Origin: Ostreococcus lucimarinus CCE9901
Taxonomy: Eukaryota; Chlorophyta; Mamiellophyceae; Mamiellales; Bathycoccaceae
Direction: 5' to 3'
Length of the DNA: 64,000 nt
Assembly: GCF_000092065.1 (NCBI RefSeq)
Contig: NC_009357.1
Location: 496,001-560,000, forward strand
The position numbers and the translations under genes are program-made. The notes beneath the pieces were generated by a model that was not told the DNA's origin, did no database searches, and saw nothing but the letters and a program-made list of their open reading frames with translations. Every line of letters begins with the position of its first letter. Position 1 is the first letter of the stretch. Of this stretch, positions 44,492 to 53,938 are shown in pieces.

Positions 44492-47467
44492 TTAGGACGC
44501 TTTCAGTAGAACCTCGAGGATGGAGTCGGGCGCGATTCTTGCCACGTCGTCGTCGTCCGCAATCAAGGTGTCCGGTACCTTGAAAATCTGAAGCACTTGC
44601 ACGGGCTTAACTCTGAATTTGAGCGCAATCTCTTCTCGTAGTTCAAGGTACGTCTGTCGACCGAAAGGAATCTCGCGATAGTAACGCTCATTTGGAACCT
44701 TCACCTTGAGAGACACCGCTTGGTCGATAGGAAGTCCGATGGCTTGCTTGTCGACCTTGGCACGCATTCGGCGCGTATTATCAATGATTGTCGCCGCGTC
44801 TTCTGGCGTTAGCACCGCCGCTTCTTGCAATTCGGTGAAAAATCTAATCTTCAACGTCTCTGGACGAAGCTTTGCCGGTACTGATGCTCGTCTGGTTATC
44901 GTGAGATGCACATCGAGCAGAAATCCATGCTTGACGTCGTACACGAGTTCAATGATGGGGAGGTATCCTTCCCAACGCGTGATATCTTCCTCTTGCCACC
45001 TGACGCGCTGAATTGTGGTATCACCATTCGCGACACCATCTTCGCCAATGATAGCTTTGAACGCCAAATACTCGTCGAGAGCGTCGAGATTCATTGGTTT
45101 GTTCACCTTGATGCGATATGAAATTGCTCCCGCAGACTTGTCATCGATCGCCCTCGTTAAATAATACACGCCAAACGCAACCCCGACCCACGTACACATG
45201 CTAAGAATGAACCAGACCAGTGGTTTGTTCATAAACGGATCAACAATGTACGATCGAGCCCACTCTGTGTGCACGACGCTCCATTCGCCAGTGAGTCTGT
45301 CGAGCAACTCAAACGCAAGCATACCCGCGAAAATGAACTGCATGGTGTATAAGCTTGTCCCTTGTTTGCTGTTCGACTTGATTTGCACCAGCATCTCTCC
45401 ACTACTACCGCGAATGTCTTCGTGCACGCGCAACGCCTGCGACTCGGCTACTGTGTCCACCATGATTCGTAACCCATCGATTTCTTTGCGCGCCGCCTCG
45501 AGGATTTTCCGCATATCCGCCACACGAACCGTGAGATCAGCGAGCATAACTTTCAGGCCAAGGATTTCATAAAGTCTTCTTCCGCTTTCAGTATCTGGAA
45601 TGGTGTGAATACTCTCGTCTTGTTCGATTGATTCCTTCAAGTACACCAGGATTTCCTCGAGCAAAATGATGTCGCGCGAAGTCTCAGCGAGAGTGTGACG
45701 AATATTCGCAACACTGTTCGGATCTTCCTCGTGATTTTTAATCATCTGCCGGACGAGCTTGAGAATGTCATCCGTCATAAATATTCTGTTGAATACGTTG
45801 TGCACGAAGACATCTCTGGACATGATGGACAGGTACATCAACATCACTGGTTCCTGCGCCTTGGCGTTTGGGCCCGTGAGTAAGATGCCGTGAGAACCGG
45901 TGATGACGACATCACGGTCGCTCAAATCGTACGCTTCGTGCGTATCACCTAATACTTGTCTTAACTCGTTTTCGAACGCGTCCTTATCCATGTACATGTC
46001 CGCAGCCTGTTGCGGGGCAATGCGCTCGGCGATGATGATGTTAATTTTGTCTCGTCGTTCGGCGTTACCGAGGAAAACAGTTTGGAGCAAATCACGCTGA
46101 TGATCGCTCAATAGCGAATCTAAAATCGTACTTGAGTCCATATGCACGTCCACGAGTAAGCGCGCCAAGTTATCGAGCGAGATATTGTCCAAAATTCGAT
46201 CCATGACTGATTCAATCATCAAACCGTGCACAATGGTGCCGTCTTTGCGCAAGTGAATGCCAAAGTGCTCGACTTGCACGATACCATCGTCCTCAGGGAA
46301 GTGTACTTGAGCCTCAATGTTGGTGAACGTCGTCATATCATGGTCCAAAATGCTTACATTTGTCAAACCAGCTGGGATCTCACACGTTGCGTTGGTCGAG
46401 TCCGTATCCACCGTGGGGGTGAAGAATCCGCCCTGACATCTGTCGTTTGATCCCAGCTTCATGTTCAACTTGACGATTTGATTCACTCCGAACGGAATCC
46501 ATTCACCAACTAAGATTGTCACGTTGGATACCGTCATGACCTCGTCCAAATCATCGCGAATCGTGCTGTCTTTAGCCGCGCTCTCCGACGCTCGGTGCGA
46601 ATTTGACGACGTCACGGGACCACCTACACGCCGTAAAGCCAACGGAAGATACGGTGATACGACGTACGACACGTCTTCTACATCAGTTATTGTCGATTCG
46701 AACGAAATCGTTTCATTTCTCAAGTAAAAGGTCTCATCTTCCCACACCACTTGCAAAAGTTTCCCGTCGGCGACGCACAGCTCGTCCACCAACTGTCGAT
46801 CCTCTTCGCTCATGCGCTTACTCACGAGCGCCAACCCAGCGGCGGTGATCTGAAACGCCAAAACGCTCTGATGTTCCGCACTGCTCAGCCTCAACCCACG
46901 AATGAGCTCTCCCTCGATCAAATCGTCCAAATCGTCCACCCCCTCCTGCGACACGTTCAAGTACAAGCGCGTATTCTTCACCACCGTCGACTCCGGCGCG
47001 TAATCGTACTCGAACACCTTCTGCACGATCCCCTCATAAATCAACACCAACAGCGGCAACTTCCGCACCCACACCTCCTTCTCGTACGCCGACTGCGCGC
47101 GGTGCGAATACTTCGACACCAAGTACAACAGCTTCAGGTGGCTCACCGTCCAGTAATCGTCGTGAAACTCTCGACGCACTCTCGGCGTCAACCGCGCCGT
47201 CTCCGCCCTCGCGTCGACCAACGGTTTATCCTCGTACCCACTCCCCATCGTTTCCCACCCCCCCCCGCCGCGCCCGTCCTCGCCGTCGTCCTCGCGCGCG
47301 CCCTCGCGCGCGCCGTTCCCCCGCGGCTCGCGTCCCATCGTCGTCGTCGTCGTCCCCCCCCGCGCGTCGTCGCGCGTCCGCTCGCGCCGCACCGCGCCGT
47401 CGCGCACCGCCCGCTGCGCCTCGCGCGCGCCCGCGTCCGCGAGTCGCGCGATCGCGCGCGCGTCCAT
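44492..47467 (-). CDS. large conserved-looking membrane protein of unknown function
   Basis: About 991 aa from the Met at 47467 (the frame opens at 47530). I do not recognise the family. The N-terminal 100 residues are Arg/Gly/Asp-rich. Then comes a long globular region with well-mixed composition (YWTVSHLKLLYLVSKYSHRA, DLIEGELIRGLRLSSAEHQS, DRDVVITGSHGILLTGPNAK). Helical segments follow (ETSRDIILLEEILVYLKESI). Two hydrophobic helices lie at about residues 712-735 and 746-770 of this model. The last 100 residues end in a beta-rich segment (KVKVPNERYYREIPFG, then LEVLLKAS) that could be ubiquitin- or PB1-like. Helical arm plus paired C-terminal helices recalls CorA-like architecture, but no GMN motif is present. 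It is divergent from PPIL1. Confidence 0.75.
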   Translation of the reverse strand: MDARAIARLADAGAREAQRAVRDGAVRRERTRDDARGGTTTTTMGREPRGNGAREGAREDDGEDGRGGGGWETMGSGYEDKPLVDARAETARLTPRVRREFHDDYWTVSHLKLLYLVSKYSHRAQSAYEKEVWVRKLPLLVLIYEGIVQKVFEYDYAPESTVVKNTRLYLNVSQEGVDDLDDLIEGELIRGLRLSSAEHQSVLAFQITAAGLALVSKRMSEEDRQLVDELCVADGKLLQVVWEDETFYLRNETISFESTITDVEDVSYVVSPYLPLALRRVGGPVTSSNSHRASESAAKDSTIRDDLDEVMTVSNVTILVGEWIPFGVNQIVKLNMKLGSNDRCQGGFFTPTVDTDSTNATCEIPAGLTNVSILDHDMTTFTNIEAQVHFPEDDGIVQVEHFGIHLRKDGTIVHGLMIESVMDRILDNISLDNLARLLVDVHMDSSTILDSLLSDHQRDLLQTVFLGNAERRDKINIIIAERIAPQQAADMYMDKDAFENELRQVLGDTHEAYDLSDRDVVITGSHGILLTGPNAKAQEPVMLMYLSIMSRDVFVHNVFNRIFMTDDILKLVRQMIKNHEEDPNSVANIRHTLAETSRDIILLEEILVYLKESIEQDESIHTIPDTESGRRLYEILGLKVMLADLTVRVADMRKILEAARKEIDGLRIMVDTVAESQALRVHEDIRGSSGEMLVQIKSNSKQGTSLYTMQFIFAGMLAFELLDRLTGEWSVVHTEWARSYIVDPFMNKPLVWFILSMCTWVGVAFGVYYLTRAIDDKSAGAISYRIKVNKPMNLDALDEYLAFKAIIGEDGVANGDTTIQRVRWQEEDITRWEGYLPIIELVYDVKHGFLLDVHLTITRRASVPAKLRPETLKIRFFTELQEAAVLTPEDAATIIDNTRRMRAKVDKQAIGLPIDQAVSLKVKVPNERYYREIPFGRQTYLELREEIALKFRVKPVQVLQIFKVPDTLIADDDDVARIAPDSILEVLLKAS

Positions 47468-47537
47468 CGTCGCGCGCGCGTCGCTTAGTGCGACGCGCGC
47501 GCGACGCGAACGGGCGCCGCGGGCGCGCACGGTGCGC

Positions 47538-47674
47538 GATGCGGGACGGGATTTCGTGACGCGTTTTTACCCCGATCGATCGATCGGACGTTGGACGCGC
47601 ACATAGCACTAACGGCGCGTACACTACGCGCGACGCGAACGAATAGGGGCGCGACGCGGGACGGGATTTTGTGA
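47538..47674. repeat. 22-bp imperfect direct repeat in the PPIL1 promoter spacer
   Basis: Copies at 47538-47559 and 47653-47674 match at 20 of 22 positions (core GCGGGACGGGATTT), 115 bp apart. A short GATTC microsatellite follows at about 47687-47707, just before the PPIL1 start codon. Confidence 0.7.
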
Positions 47675-47734
47675 TTTGACGGCGCGGATTCGATTCGATT
47701 CGATTCGACGCGACGGGCGTCGGACGGCGACGCG

Positions 47735-48271
47735 ATGCCGGCGGTGGACGACCCGAAGTGGCGCGACGACGAGCGCAAGGGCGCGCCGGTCGTCACGCTG
47801 CACACGACGCACGGGGACGTGACGGTGGAGCTGTACTATAAACACGCGCCGCGGACGTGCGAAAACTTTTTCGAGCTCGCGAAGCGCGGGTACTACGACG
47901 GGACGATCTTCCATCGCGTGATCGCGGAGTTCGTGATCCAGGGGGGGGATCCGACGGGGACGGGGCGGGGGGGGGAGAGCGCGTTCGGCGGGACGTTCGA
48001 GGACGAGATAAGCCGAGGGCTGAGGCACGTGGGGGCGGGGATTTTGGTGATGGCGAATAGCGGGCCGAACACGAATAAGAGTCAGTTTTTTATCACGCTC
48101 GCGGCGACGCCGTGGTTGGACGGGAAGCACGCGATATTCGGTAGGGTTGAAAGCGGGATGCACGCCGTGCGCGCGATCGGGGCGGTGAAAGTTGATAAGA
48201 ATGATCGACCGACGAAGGAGGTGAAGATTGTCGGCGTCACGTGCGACGATCGAGGATTCAAGTGGTACTGA
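47735..48271 (+). CDS. cyclophilin, PPIL1-like peptidyl-prolyl isomerase
   Basis: Cis-trans prolyl isomerase of 178 aa, single-domain. It contains TTHGDVTVELYYKHAPRTCE, RGYYDGTIFHRVIAEFVIQG (catalytic Arg in FHRVI), GGDPTGTGRGGESAFGGTFE, MANSGPNTNKSQFFITLA and WLDGKHAIFGRV. The GTGRGGxSxxG loop and overall length match PPIL1, a spliceosome-associated cyclophilin. The cyclosporin-binding Trp position is occupied (TPWLDGKHAIFG). A nuclear role is inferred from the subfamily. The spacer upstream carries a 22-bp direct repeat and a GATTC run. Confidence 0.93.
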   Translation: MPAVDDPKWRDDERKGAPVVTLHTTHGDVTVELYYKHAPRTCENFFELAKRGYYDGTIFHRVIAEFVIQGGDPTGTGRGGESAFGGTFEDEISRGLRHVGAGILVMANSGPNTNKSQFFITLAATPWLDGKHAIFGRVESGMHAVRAIGAVKVDKNDRPTKEVKIVGVTCDDRGFKWY

Positions 48272-48332
48272 TTCAGATTAGCTCTAGATGCGTGAAATGT
48301 GATGACGAAGAAGTCATTTGCTTTGTTTTTTG

Positions 48333-49262
48333 TTACGTCAAATCGTCTCCGGCGTCTTCGTCCGTGGTGTCGCCCGTGGGGAGGTCGGCGCCCATCTTCG
48401 TAGCGACGGCGCCGAGCTCGTGTTTCGGATTGGGGAGCTTGCGCGCCAGACGCGAGAACACGATGTCCAAGAAGCGCGCGCACGAGCTATCCTCGATGGC
48501 GTACTTGATTTTATCCGCATCCGCCGCGCGATACGCGGTGAGCAACCTATACGCGGTTTCTCGCTCTTCGCTCTTGTCGAACCCGGGCAACTCGTGCACG
48601 TCGTTAAACGTCGCCTGCGCGCCGACGCCGTCGCCGTCGTACAATAACGCTATGATGGCGCTCAAATATGCCTTGGCTAAAGAATTCATCTGACCAGCGC
48701 GCGCGCACGATGCCCCGTACTTGACGCACGCCTCGGCTGCGTCTTGATACCGCTCTGCTCGCACCAACGTCGCCCCCAACTGCTTGTGATGGTCGCTGGC
48801 GTACACGTCTTTCCCATCTTCCTGCAAATTCTCGACGCAAAGCATCAACAGCGCGGCGGACGTCTTCGTATCGCTCGTTTCCAACAATCTCGCGGCCCGG
48901 CTCAGCGACTCCGCGCCGACTTGCGTGCGATTCGCCATGACGTACGCGTCGTTCGCTCGTTCCGCCATCTGCAACACCGCGCCGCCGTCCAAAGGTTCAC
49001 ACTTCGTCAACAACTCCGTCGCCCTCTCCAGCGCTTTACCCGCGTGCCAGTAATTATCGAGTCGCACGTTCGCGTCTGCGCTCTTCTCCTCGGCCTCGCA
49101 CGCCATTTTGAAGTTATTCGACGCTCGGTACGCGCGCGCGGCGTCTTCATAGAGTTCGATCGCTTCGTCGTAATTTGGTTTCCAGCGCATCAACGACGGT
49201 TTCATGCGCGCATCTGCGCGCTTCATGAGATTCTTGGCGTATATCTCGTTCGTGTTGGACAT
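48333..49262 (-). CDS. gamma-soluble NSF attachment protein (gamma-SNAP)
   Basis: Adaptor linking NSF to SNARE complexes in membrane fusion. It is 309 aa and built of TPR-like helical hairpins throughout. The N-terminal WKPNYDEAIELYEDAARAYR and FKMACEAEEKSADANVRLDN match the SNAP family. Later segments (HHKQLGATLVRAERYQDAAE, LAKAYLSAIIALLYDGDGVG) and the acidic tail fit the gamma rather than alpha subtype. The start at 49262 agrees with the family's N-terminus. It is transcribed in the same direction as RPT4, 119 bp downstream of the RPT4 stop. Confidence 0.88.
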   Translation of the reverse strand: MSNTNEIYAKNLMKRADARMKPSLMRWKPNYDEAIELYEDAARAYRASNNFKMACEAEEKSADANVRLDNYWHAGKALERATELLTKCEPLDGGAVLQMAERANDAYVMANRTQVGAESLSRAARLLETSDTKTSAALLMLCVENLQEDGKDVYASDHHKQLGATLVRAERYQDAAEACVKYGASCARAGQMNSLAKAYLSAIIALLYDGDGVGAQATFNDVHELPGFDKSEERETAYRLLTAYRAADADKIKYAIEDSSCARFLDIVFSRLARKLPNPKHELGAVATKMGADLPTGDTTDEDAGDDLT

Positions 49263-49381
49263 CGTTAGAGGCGGCAGTGGCGCGCGCGCGCGCGAGTACC
49301 GTCGATCGAGTGCGCGGTGGGCGTTGGAAAAACAGTTGGCGAGTTGTTTGGATCTCTAATGATTAAAAGGCTATGGCGCGC

Positions 49382-50797
49382 TCACTCGTTCTTGAAAGAG
49401 CTGTCGTAGGACGCGGCGGGTTCCAATTTCTTCGCCTCCACGAGCTTGCGGACGGCTTTCATGAAATCGTCCTGAACGCAGTAATCGCGGTCGTCGCGAA
49501 TGGCGAACATTCCCGCCTCCGTGCACACGTTGCGCATGTCGGCGGCGTTGAATTCTTCGGCAATCTTGGAGATAGACTCGTAATCGATTTCACCCTCTTT
49601 GTTCAACTTTTGCGCGTGAATTTTCAAAACCTCCACGCGACCTTGCTCGTTCGGAAGCGGGATTTCAATCTTTCTGTCGAGACGACCAGGGCGCATCAAC
49701 GCCGGGTCCAACACATCGGGTCTGTTCGTCGCCATGATCATCTTGACCTTGCCAAGAACGTCGAAACCATCGAGCTGATTCAAAAGTTCCATGAGTGTAC
49801 GTTGAATCTCGCGATCGGCCGACGTGCCTTCGGAAAAGCGCTTGCCACCGATGGCGTCGATTTCGTCCATGAAGATGATGCACGGCTCGTGGTCCCGAGC
49901 GTAACCGAACATCTCTCTGATCAATCTCGCGGACTCGCCGATATACTTATCCACTATAGCGCTAGAAACAATCTTCAAAAAGTTTGCGTCGATGTTACTC
50001 GCGATCGCCTTGGCGAGGAGCGTCTTCCCCGTCCCTGGCGGTCCGTAGAGCAATACGCCCTTCGGCGGCGCGATGCCCACGCGCACAAAAAGTTCGGGAT
50101 TCATCAACGGCAACTCGATCGACTCTCTAAGCGCTCGAATCTGCTCCCCGAGCCCACCGATAGAGCTATAGTCCACGTGCCCCGTGGACTCGCTGAGCAT
50201 GTTAAACACTAACGGATCCACCTCTCGCGGCAGCGCGCGCATGATGGTTAACGTCGTCATGTCGAGCGTCACCCGCGTCCCGTTCACTAGCTTGCTCTTA
50301 TCGAGCTTCGTTCTGCACCCAACGACGTATCTCGGCCCCGAGCTCGCCTTCACGATGAATCTGTCTTCGTCCAACTGTCTCAAAACCTCCCCGATAATCT
50401 GCCCCATCGACTGCAACGCCTTCAAATCGTCCTCCGTCTTGTCAAACCTCTTTCGAATGTCAATCAACTCGAACCTCGACGCTCGCACTCTCGCATCCAA
50501 TTCCTACGTCATCGCGCGTCATCACGACAATAAACCGTCAGTCACTCGCTCGAATACGACGCCTCGCACCACCGTTCGCGTCCACGAACCATCCTTCGGT
50601 CTCTCCGTCGCGCGCGATCTCACCTTGTGCTGCAGCAACAACCCGGCGTACTTCCTCAACGCCTCCTTCCGCGGATCCGGCGGCGGCGCCCGCGGCGTCG
50701 TCATCGCTTCCCCAGAATCACCTCCCTGCGGCGTTTGCGGCGTTTCTCCCGTCGCTTGCGTCTCCATCGCGTCGTTCGCGCCGTCGTCCGTCGTCAT
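49382..50797 (-). CDS. RPT4: 26S proteasome regulatory subunit RPT4 (PSMC6), two exons
   Basis: AAA-ATPase of the 19S base ring that unfolds ubiquitinated substrates. Exons are 50797-50624 (58 codons) and 50503-49382, giving 431 aa. Exon 1 encodes an acidic/Pro-rich start and [17 protein letters not shown]. The join to [20 protein letters not shown] restores the RPT4 coiled coil. Exon 2 has [20 protein letters not shown], Walker A GPPGTGKT near residue 214 and Walker [21 protein letters not shown] near 267. The SRH-type [20 protein letters not shown] is also in exon 2. A later Met in exon 1 ([11 protein letters not shown]) would give 400 aa, closer to the family. The 120-nt intron has donor GTGAGA, ACTGAC and TAG. 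Confidence 0.95.
50504..50623 (-). other. intron of RPT4
   Basis: A 120-nt GT-AG intron with donor GTGAGA after CACAAG, ACTGAC 34 nt before the acceptor, and acceptor ACGTAG. It lies in phase 0 and its removal restores the conserved N-terminal coiled coil. Confidence 0.85.
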
Positions 50798-50996
50798 CGC
50801 GGTCGCGATCTCGGTCCCAGTCTTCGCGCGTCTCTCGTCGCGATCGCGCGCGCGTCGGCGTCCGCGAGCGCGTCGAACGACGACGCGCGATCACCTCCGC
50901 GCGCTGTTCGCTCGCGCGTCGTCGCGGCGCGCACGTCGGCGTCGCGAAGTGCGAACGCGTCGTCCACCGAGTCAAACGACTTCACAGTCGCGCGCG

Positions 50997-52073
50997 ATGC
51001 CGCGCGTGTTCGTCCCGGGACGCGTGTGTCTGCTCGGCGAGCACTCGGATTGGGCCGGCGCGCGCGCGGCGCGCGATGGCCCGGGAGCGTGCGTCGTCGT
51101 CGGCACGCGCGAGGGCGTCAGCGCGCGGTGCGACGTCGGTGAAGGGCCGCGGTTTCGCGTGGTTGGCGCGGACGGCGACGCGTTCGAGTGCGATGTGAGC
51201 GTCGATGACGCGCTCGAGCGAGAGGCTTCGAGCGGAGGGTACTGGTCGTACGTCGCCGGGACCGCGCTGGAGGTTTTGAGGCGATTTCCGCGGTGTCGCG
51301 AGCGCGGGCTCGTCGTGGAGACGCTCGAGACGACGCTGCCGACGAGGAAAGGCTTGAGCTCGTCGGCGTGCGTCTGCGTCCTCGTGGCGCGGTGTTTCGG
51401 CGTGGCGTACGAGTTGGATCTCGAGCTGAAGGATGAGATGGAGTTGGCGTATCGAGGGGAGGCGGTGCACACGCCGAGCAAGTGTGGAGCGATGGATCAG
51501 GCGTGCGCGTACGGGAGCGAGCGCGTCGTGGCGCTCACATTCGACGGCGAAGACGTGGACGTCAGAGCGTGCGAGGTTGACGGTGAAATACACATCGTCG
51601 TGTGTGATTTGGCGGCATCGAAGAGTACGGTGCGGATTTTAGCCGATTTGCAAGGAGCTTTCGACCGAGGGGACGAGGCGCTGCGCTCGGCGCTCGGTGC
51701 CCGTAATCGAGCGCTCGTGGCCGAAGGATTAGACGCGATCAAACGCGGCGATGCGCGGGCTTTAGGCGCGGTGTATACGCGCGCACAGACCACATTTGAC
51801 GAAGCTGCGATCCACATCTGCCCATCCGAGCTCACGGCGCCTCGTTTGCGCGAGACGCTCGCCGCCGTCGCCCACGACGTTCCGGAAACTGTCTTTGGCG
51901 CGAAAGGCGTCGGAAGCCAAGGCGACGGTGCCGCGCAATTCGTGGCGGTATCTGAAGCAGCGGCTAAAACACTCCGACAGTACTTGCACGACTTTTCGGG
52001 CGGTCGGTTTAAAGTATTCGACGTCGTTCTGCGAGACGAAGAGCGCCACGCACGAACTAGCACACACAAATAG
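50997..52073 (+). CDS. GHMP-family small-molecule (sugar) kinase
   Basis: ATP-dependent kinase of the GHMP superfamily, 358 aa. Motif 1 is VFVPGRVCLLGEHSDWAGA. Motif 2, the phosphate loop, is LPTRKGLSSSACVCVLVARC. Motif 3 is GAKGVGSQGDGAAQFVAV. The order matches GHMP kinases acting on galactose, arabinose, glucuronate, mevalonate and others. The PGRVCLLGEHSDW start resembles sugar kinases more than isoprenoid kinases. No galactokinase signature is seen, so the substrate is open. The frame is open far upstream, but that overlaps RPT4; the Met at 50997 directly precedes motif 1. It is divergent from RPT4 with 199 bp between starts. Confidence 0.85.
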   Translation: MPRVFVPGRVCLLGEHSDWAGARAARDGPGACVVVGTREGVSARCDVGEGPRFRVVGADGDAFECDVSVDDALEREASSGGYWSYVAGTALEVLRRFPRCRERGLVVETLETTLPTRKGLSSSACVCVLVARCFGVAYELDLELKDEMELAYRGEAVHTPSKCGAMDQACAYGSERVVALTFDGEDVDVRACEVDGEIHIVVCDLAASKSTVRILADLQGAFDRGDEALRSALGARNRALVAEGLDAIKRGDARALGAVYTRAQTTFDEAAIHICPSELTAPRLRETLAAVAHDVPETVFGAKGVGSQGDGAAQFVAVSEAAAKTLRQYLHDFSGGRFKVFDVVLRDEERHARTSTHK

Positions 52074-52134
52074 CGCTGTAGAAAATTCTTAGACGAATAG
52101 GCCGCATTCATCGACGCCGCGACCGGCGAACGCG

Positions 52135-52941
52135 ATGTCCGTCGACGACACCACGCTCGCGCGTTCTTTCTCCCTGCGCGGTGCCACCGCCGTCGTCACC
52201 GGTGGCACGCAAGGCCTCGGAAAAGCCATCGTCGAAGCGCTTTGCCATCACGGCTGCCGCGTATTCACCTGCGCACGCACGGCGGGAGACGTCGAGACGT
52301 GCGTCGAGGACTGGCGGCGCCGTGGATACGACGTCGATGGGTGTGTTTGCGACGTCAGTGACGCGAACGCGCGAGAAGAACTCGCGCGGAGGGTGTCGGA
52401 AAAGTTTTCGGGCGAGTTGAACATACTGGTGAGCAACGTGGGCTTTAACATTCGAAAGCCGACGGTGGAATTCACGAGCGAAGATTACCAAAGGCTGATG
52501 CGGACGAACTTAGAGGCATCATTCGAGCTTTGCAAGAGGTTTCACGCGATGTTGAAGGCGAGCGGTGATGGGAGGATCGTATTTAATTCATCCGTCGCCG
52601 GCCTCGTGTCTATCCAGAGCGGCGCTCTGTATGCAATCTCGAAGGGTGCCATGAATCAACTGACGAAGAGTCTGGCGTGCGAGTGGGCGAAAGATAACAT
52701 TCGTGTGAACGCCGTCGCGCCTTGGTACACCAACACGCCGCTCGCGAAGCAGGTGCTGAAAAACCAAGTCTACCTCAAAGCCGTCGTGGACCGAACGCCG
52801 ATGGGTCGCGTCGGCGAGCCTCACGAAGTCGGCGCCGTCGTTGCGTTTCTATGCATGCCCGCGTCCTCGTACGTCAACGGTGTCATCGTGCCAATAGATG
52901 GCGGTTTCACCGTCCACGGGTTCATCCCGCCCAAATTGTGA
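52135..52941 (+). CDS. short-chain dehydrogenase/reductase, tropinone-reductase-like
   Basis: NAD(P)H-dependent oxidoreductase of 268 aa with the classical SDR layout. The cofactor motif [10 protein letters not shown] is at about residues 22-31, [11 protein letters not shown] is the NNAG-type element, and the catalytic Ser is in [11 protein letters not shown]. The YxxxK pair is in [15 protein letters not shown], followed by [16 protein letters not shown]. The sequence after the active site and the ending [13 protein letters not shown] match plant tropinone-reductase-like proteins, whose substrates vary widely. The natural substrate is unknown. No transit peptide is seen, so it is probably cytosolic. 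It follows the GHMP kinase in tandem with 61 bp between. Confidence 0.9.
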   Translation: MSVDDTTLARSFSLRGATAVVTGGTQGLGKAIVEALCHHGCRVFTCARTAGDVETCVEDWRRRGYDVDGCVCDVSDANAREELARRVSEKFSGELNILVSNVGFNIRKPTVEFTSEDYQRLMRTNLEASFELCKRFHAMLKASGDGRIVFNSSVAGLVSIQSGALYAISKGAMNQLTKSLACEWAKDNIRVNAVAPWYTNTPLAKQVLKNQVYLKAVVDRTPMGRVGEPHEVGAVVAFLCMPASSYVNGVIVPIDGGFTVHGFIPPKL

Positions 52942-53046
52942 TGTAGTTCCTAGAGCCAAGCACACGCGCGTCGCGGAGCTTCATGTCAAGCGGCGGACGT
53001 CACGCGACGTCATCGAAACGAAACGTCATATCGGGCTCGACGCGGC

Positions 53047-53904
53047 ATGTCAGCCTTCGCGCCCGCGCCGTTCGCGCCCGGTGCGCGTGAAACGCGTCAC
53101 GCGCGCGCGCCTCGCGCGCCTCGCGCGCCCCGCTCGCGCGTCGTCACCGCGCGCGCGGGAAAAGATGGCGCGAGTTTCGTCGATTGGTTGAAGAAGGAGA
53201 TCGATCTGACGTTTAATCCGCGCACGCCCGGAGCGAAGATCGCCGGGCGGTGCCCAGACACGCAGACGCAACCGAGCGAGGTGTCGAAGGATGCGATGAG
53301 CGAAGAAGAGGATGCGGAGACGCTCGGCGGGGATTTTGATTTGAGAGCGTTCACGGCGCAGCTCGAGAGGGCGATGTTGGAGGGTGGTGACGACGACGAG
53401 GGCGCGATGACTTTGACAGCCACGAAAAGCGTTTCGGTGGTGCAAACGGAAGTGGTGGATGATGTATCGATGCTCGAGGAGGAGGATGACGAGGATGGTG
53501 GTTTCGAATACGAGTTGGACGGCGCGAGCGAAGGCCCGCTCACTGGGCGCGAGTTAGCGCTGTTGTGCATTAAAAAGTACGGCAAGGCACACGACATGGC
53601 TATCAAGCACGTCAAAATGGGGTCCGGTATGAAGCGGTGGGTTAGCCTCAATCTTTACGTCGGGCATCTCGGGCAAAGATCTTACCCGCAGACGGAGGCG
53701 GAATATTTGGAACAACTAGACGTCATCGCGTATTTGATCAACACTTGGTCGCAGGCAGACTACACGCGAGTATTTTTCCGAGAGAAACCGATCGCGCGAC
53801 GAGGTTTACCATCGCGTCCGCGCGTCGATACGTGCGTCACGTTGCAGTTCGCGCGCAGCCCGACATGGGACGACGAATTAGGAGACGAATTCTTCCCCTA
53901 CTAG
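53047..53904 (+). CDS. DUF3067 plastid protein of cyanobacterial origin
   Basis: The protein is 285 aa. The first 40 residues are Ala/Pro/Arg-rich and transit-like, ending near VVTARAGKDG. A short conserved element DWLKKEIDLTFNPRTPG follows, then a long acidic linker. The DUF3067 domain runs from about residue 165: LTGRELALLCIKKYGKAHDM, LNLYVGHLGQRSYPQTEAEY and LEQLDVIAYLINTWSQADYT. DUF3067 is found in cyanobacteria and plastid-bearing eukaryotes; its function is not known to me. The C-terminus has an extra 50 residues with a short acidic end (DDELGDEFFPY). It converges on USB1 with 34 bp between stops. Confidence 0.82.
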   Translation: MSAFAPAPFAPGARETRHARAPRAPRAPRSRVVTARAGKDGASFVDWLKKEIDLTFNPRTPGAKIAGRCPDTQTQPSEVSKDAMSEEEDAETLGGDFDLRAFTAQLERAMLEGGDDDEGAMTLTATKSVSVVQTEVVDDVSMLEEEDDEDGGFEYELDGASEGPLTGRELALLCIKKYGKAHDMAIKHVKMGSGMKRWVSLNLYVGHLGQRSYPQTEAEYLEQLDVIAYLINTWSQADYTRVFFREKPIARRGLPSRPRVDTCVTLQFARSPTWDDELGDEFFPY

Positions 53905-53938
53905 ATGTAACACTACTCGCTTTCTACGTTGCTATTCG

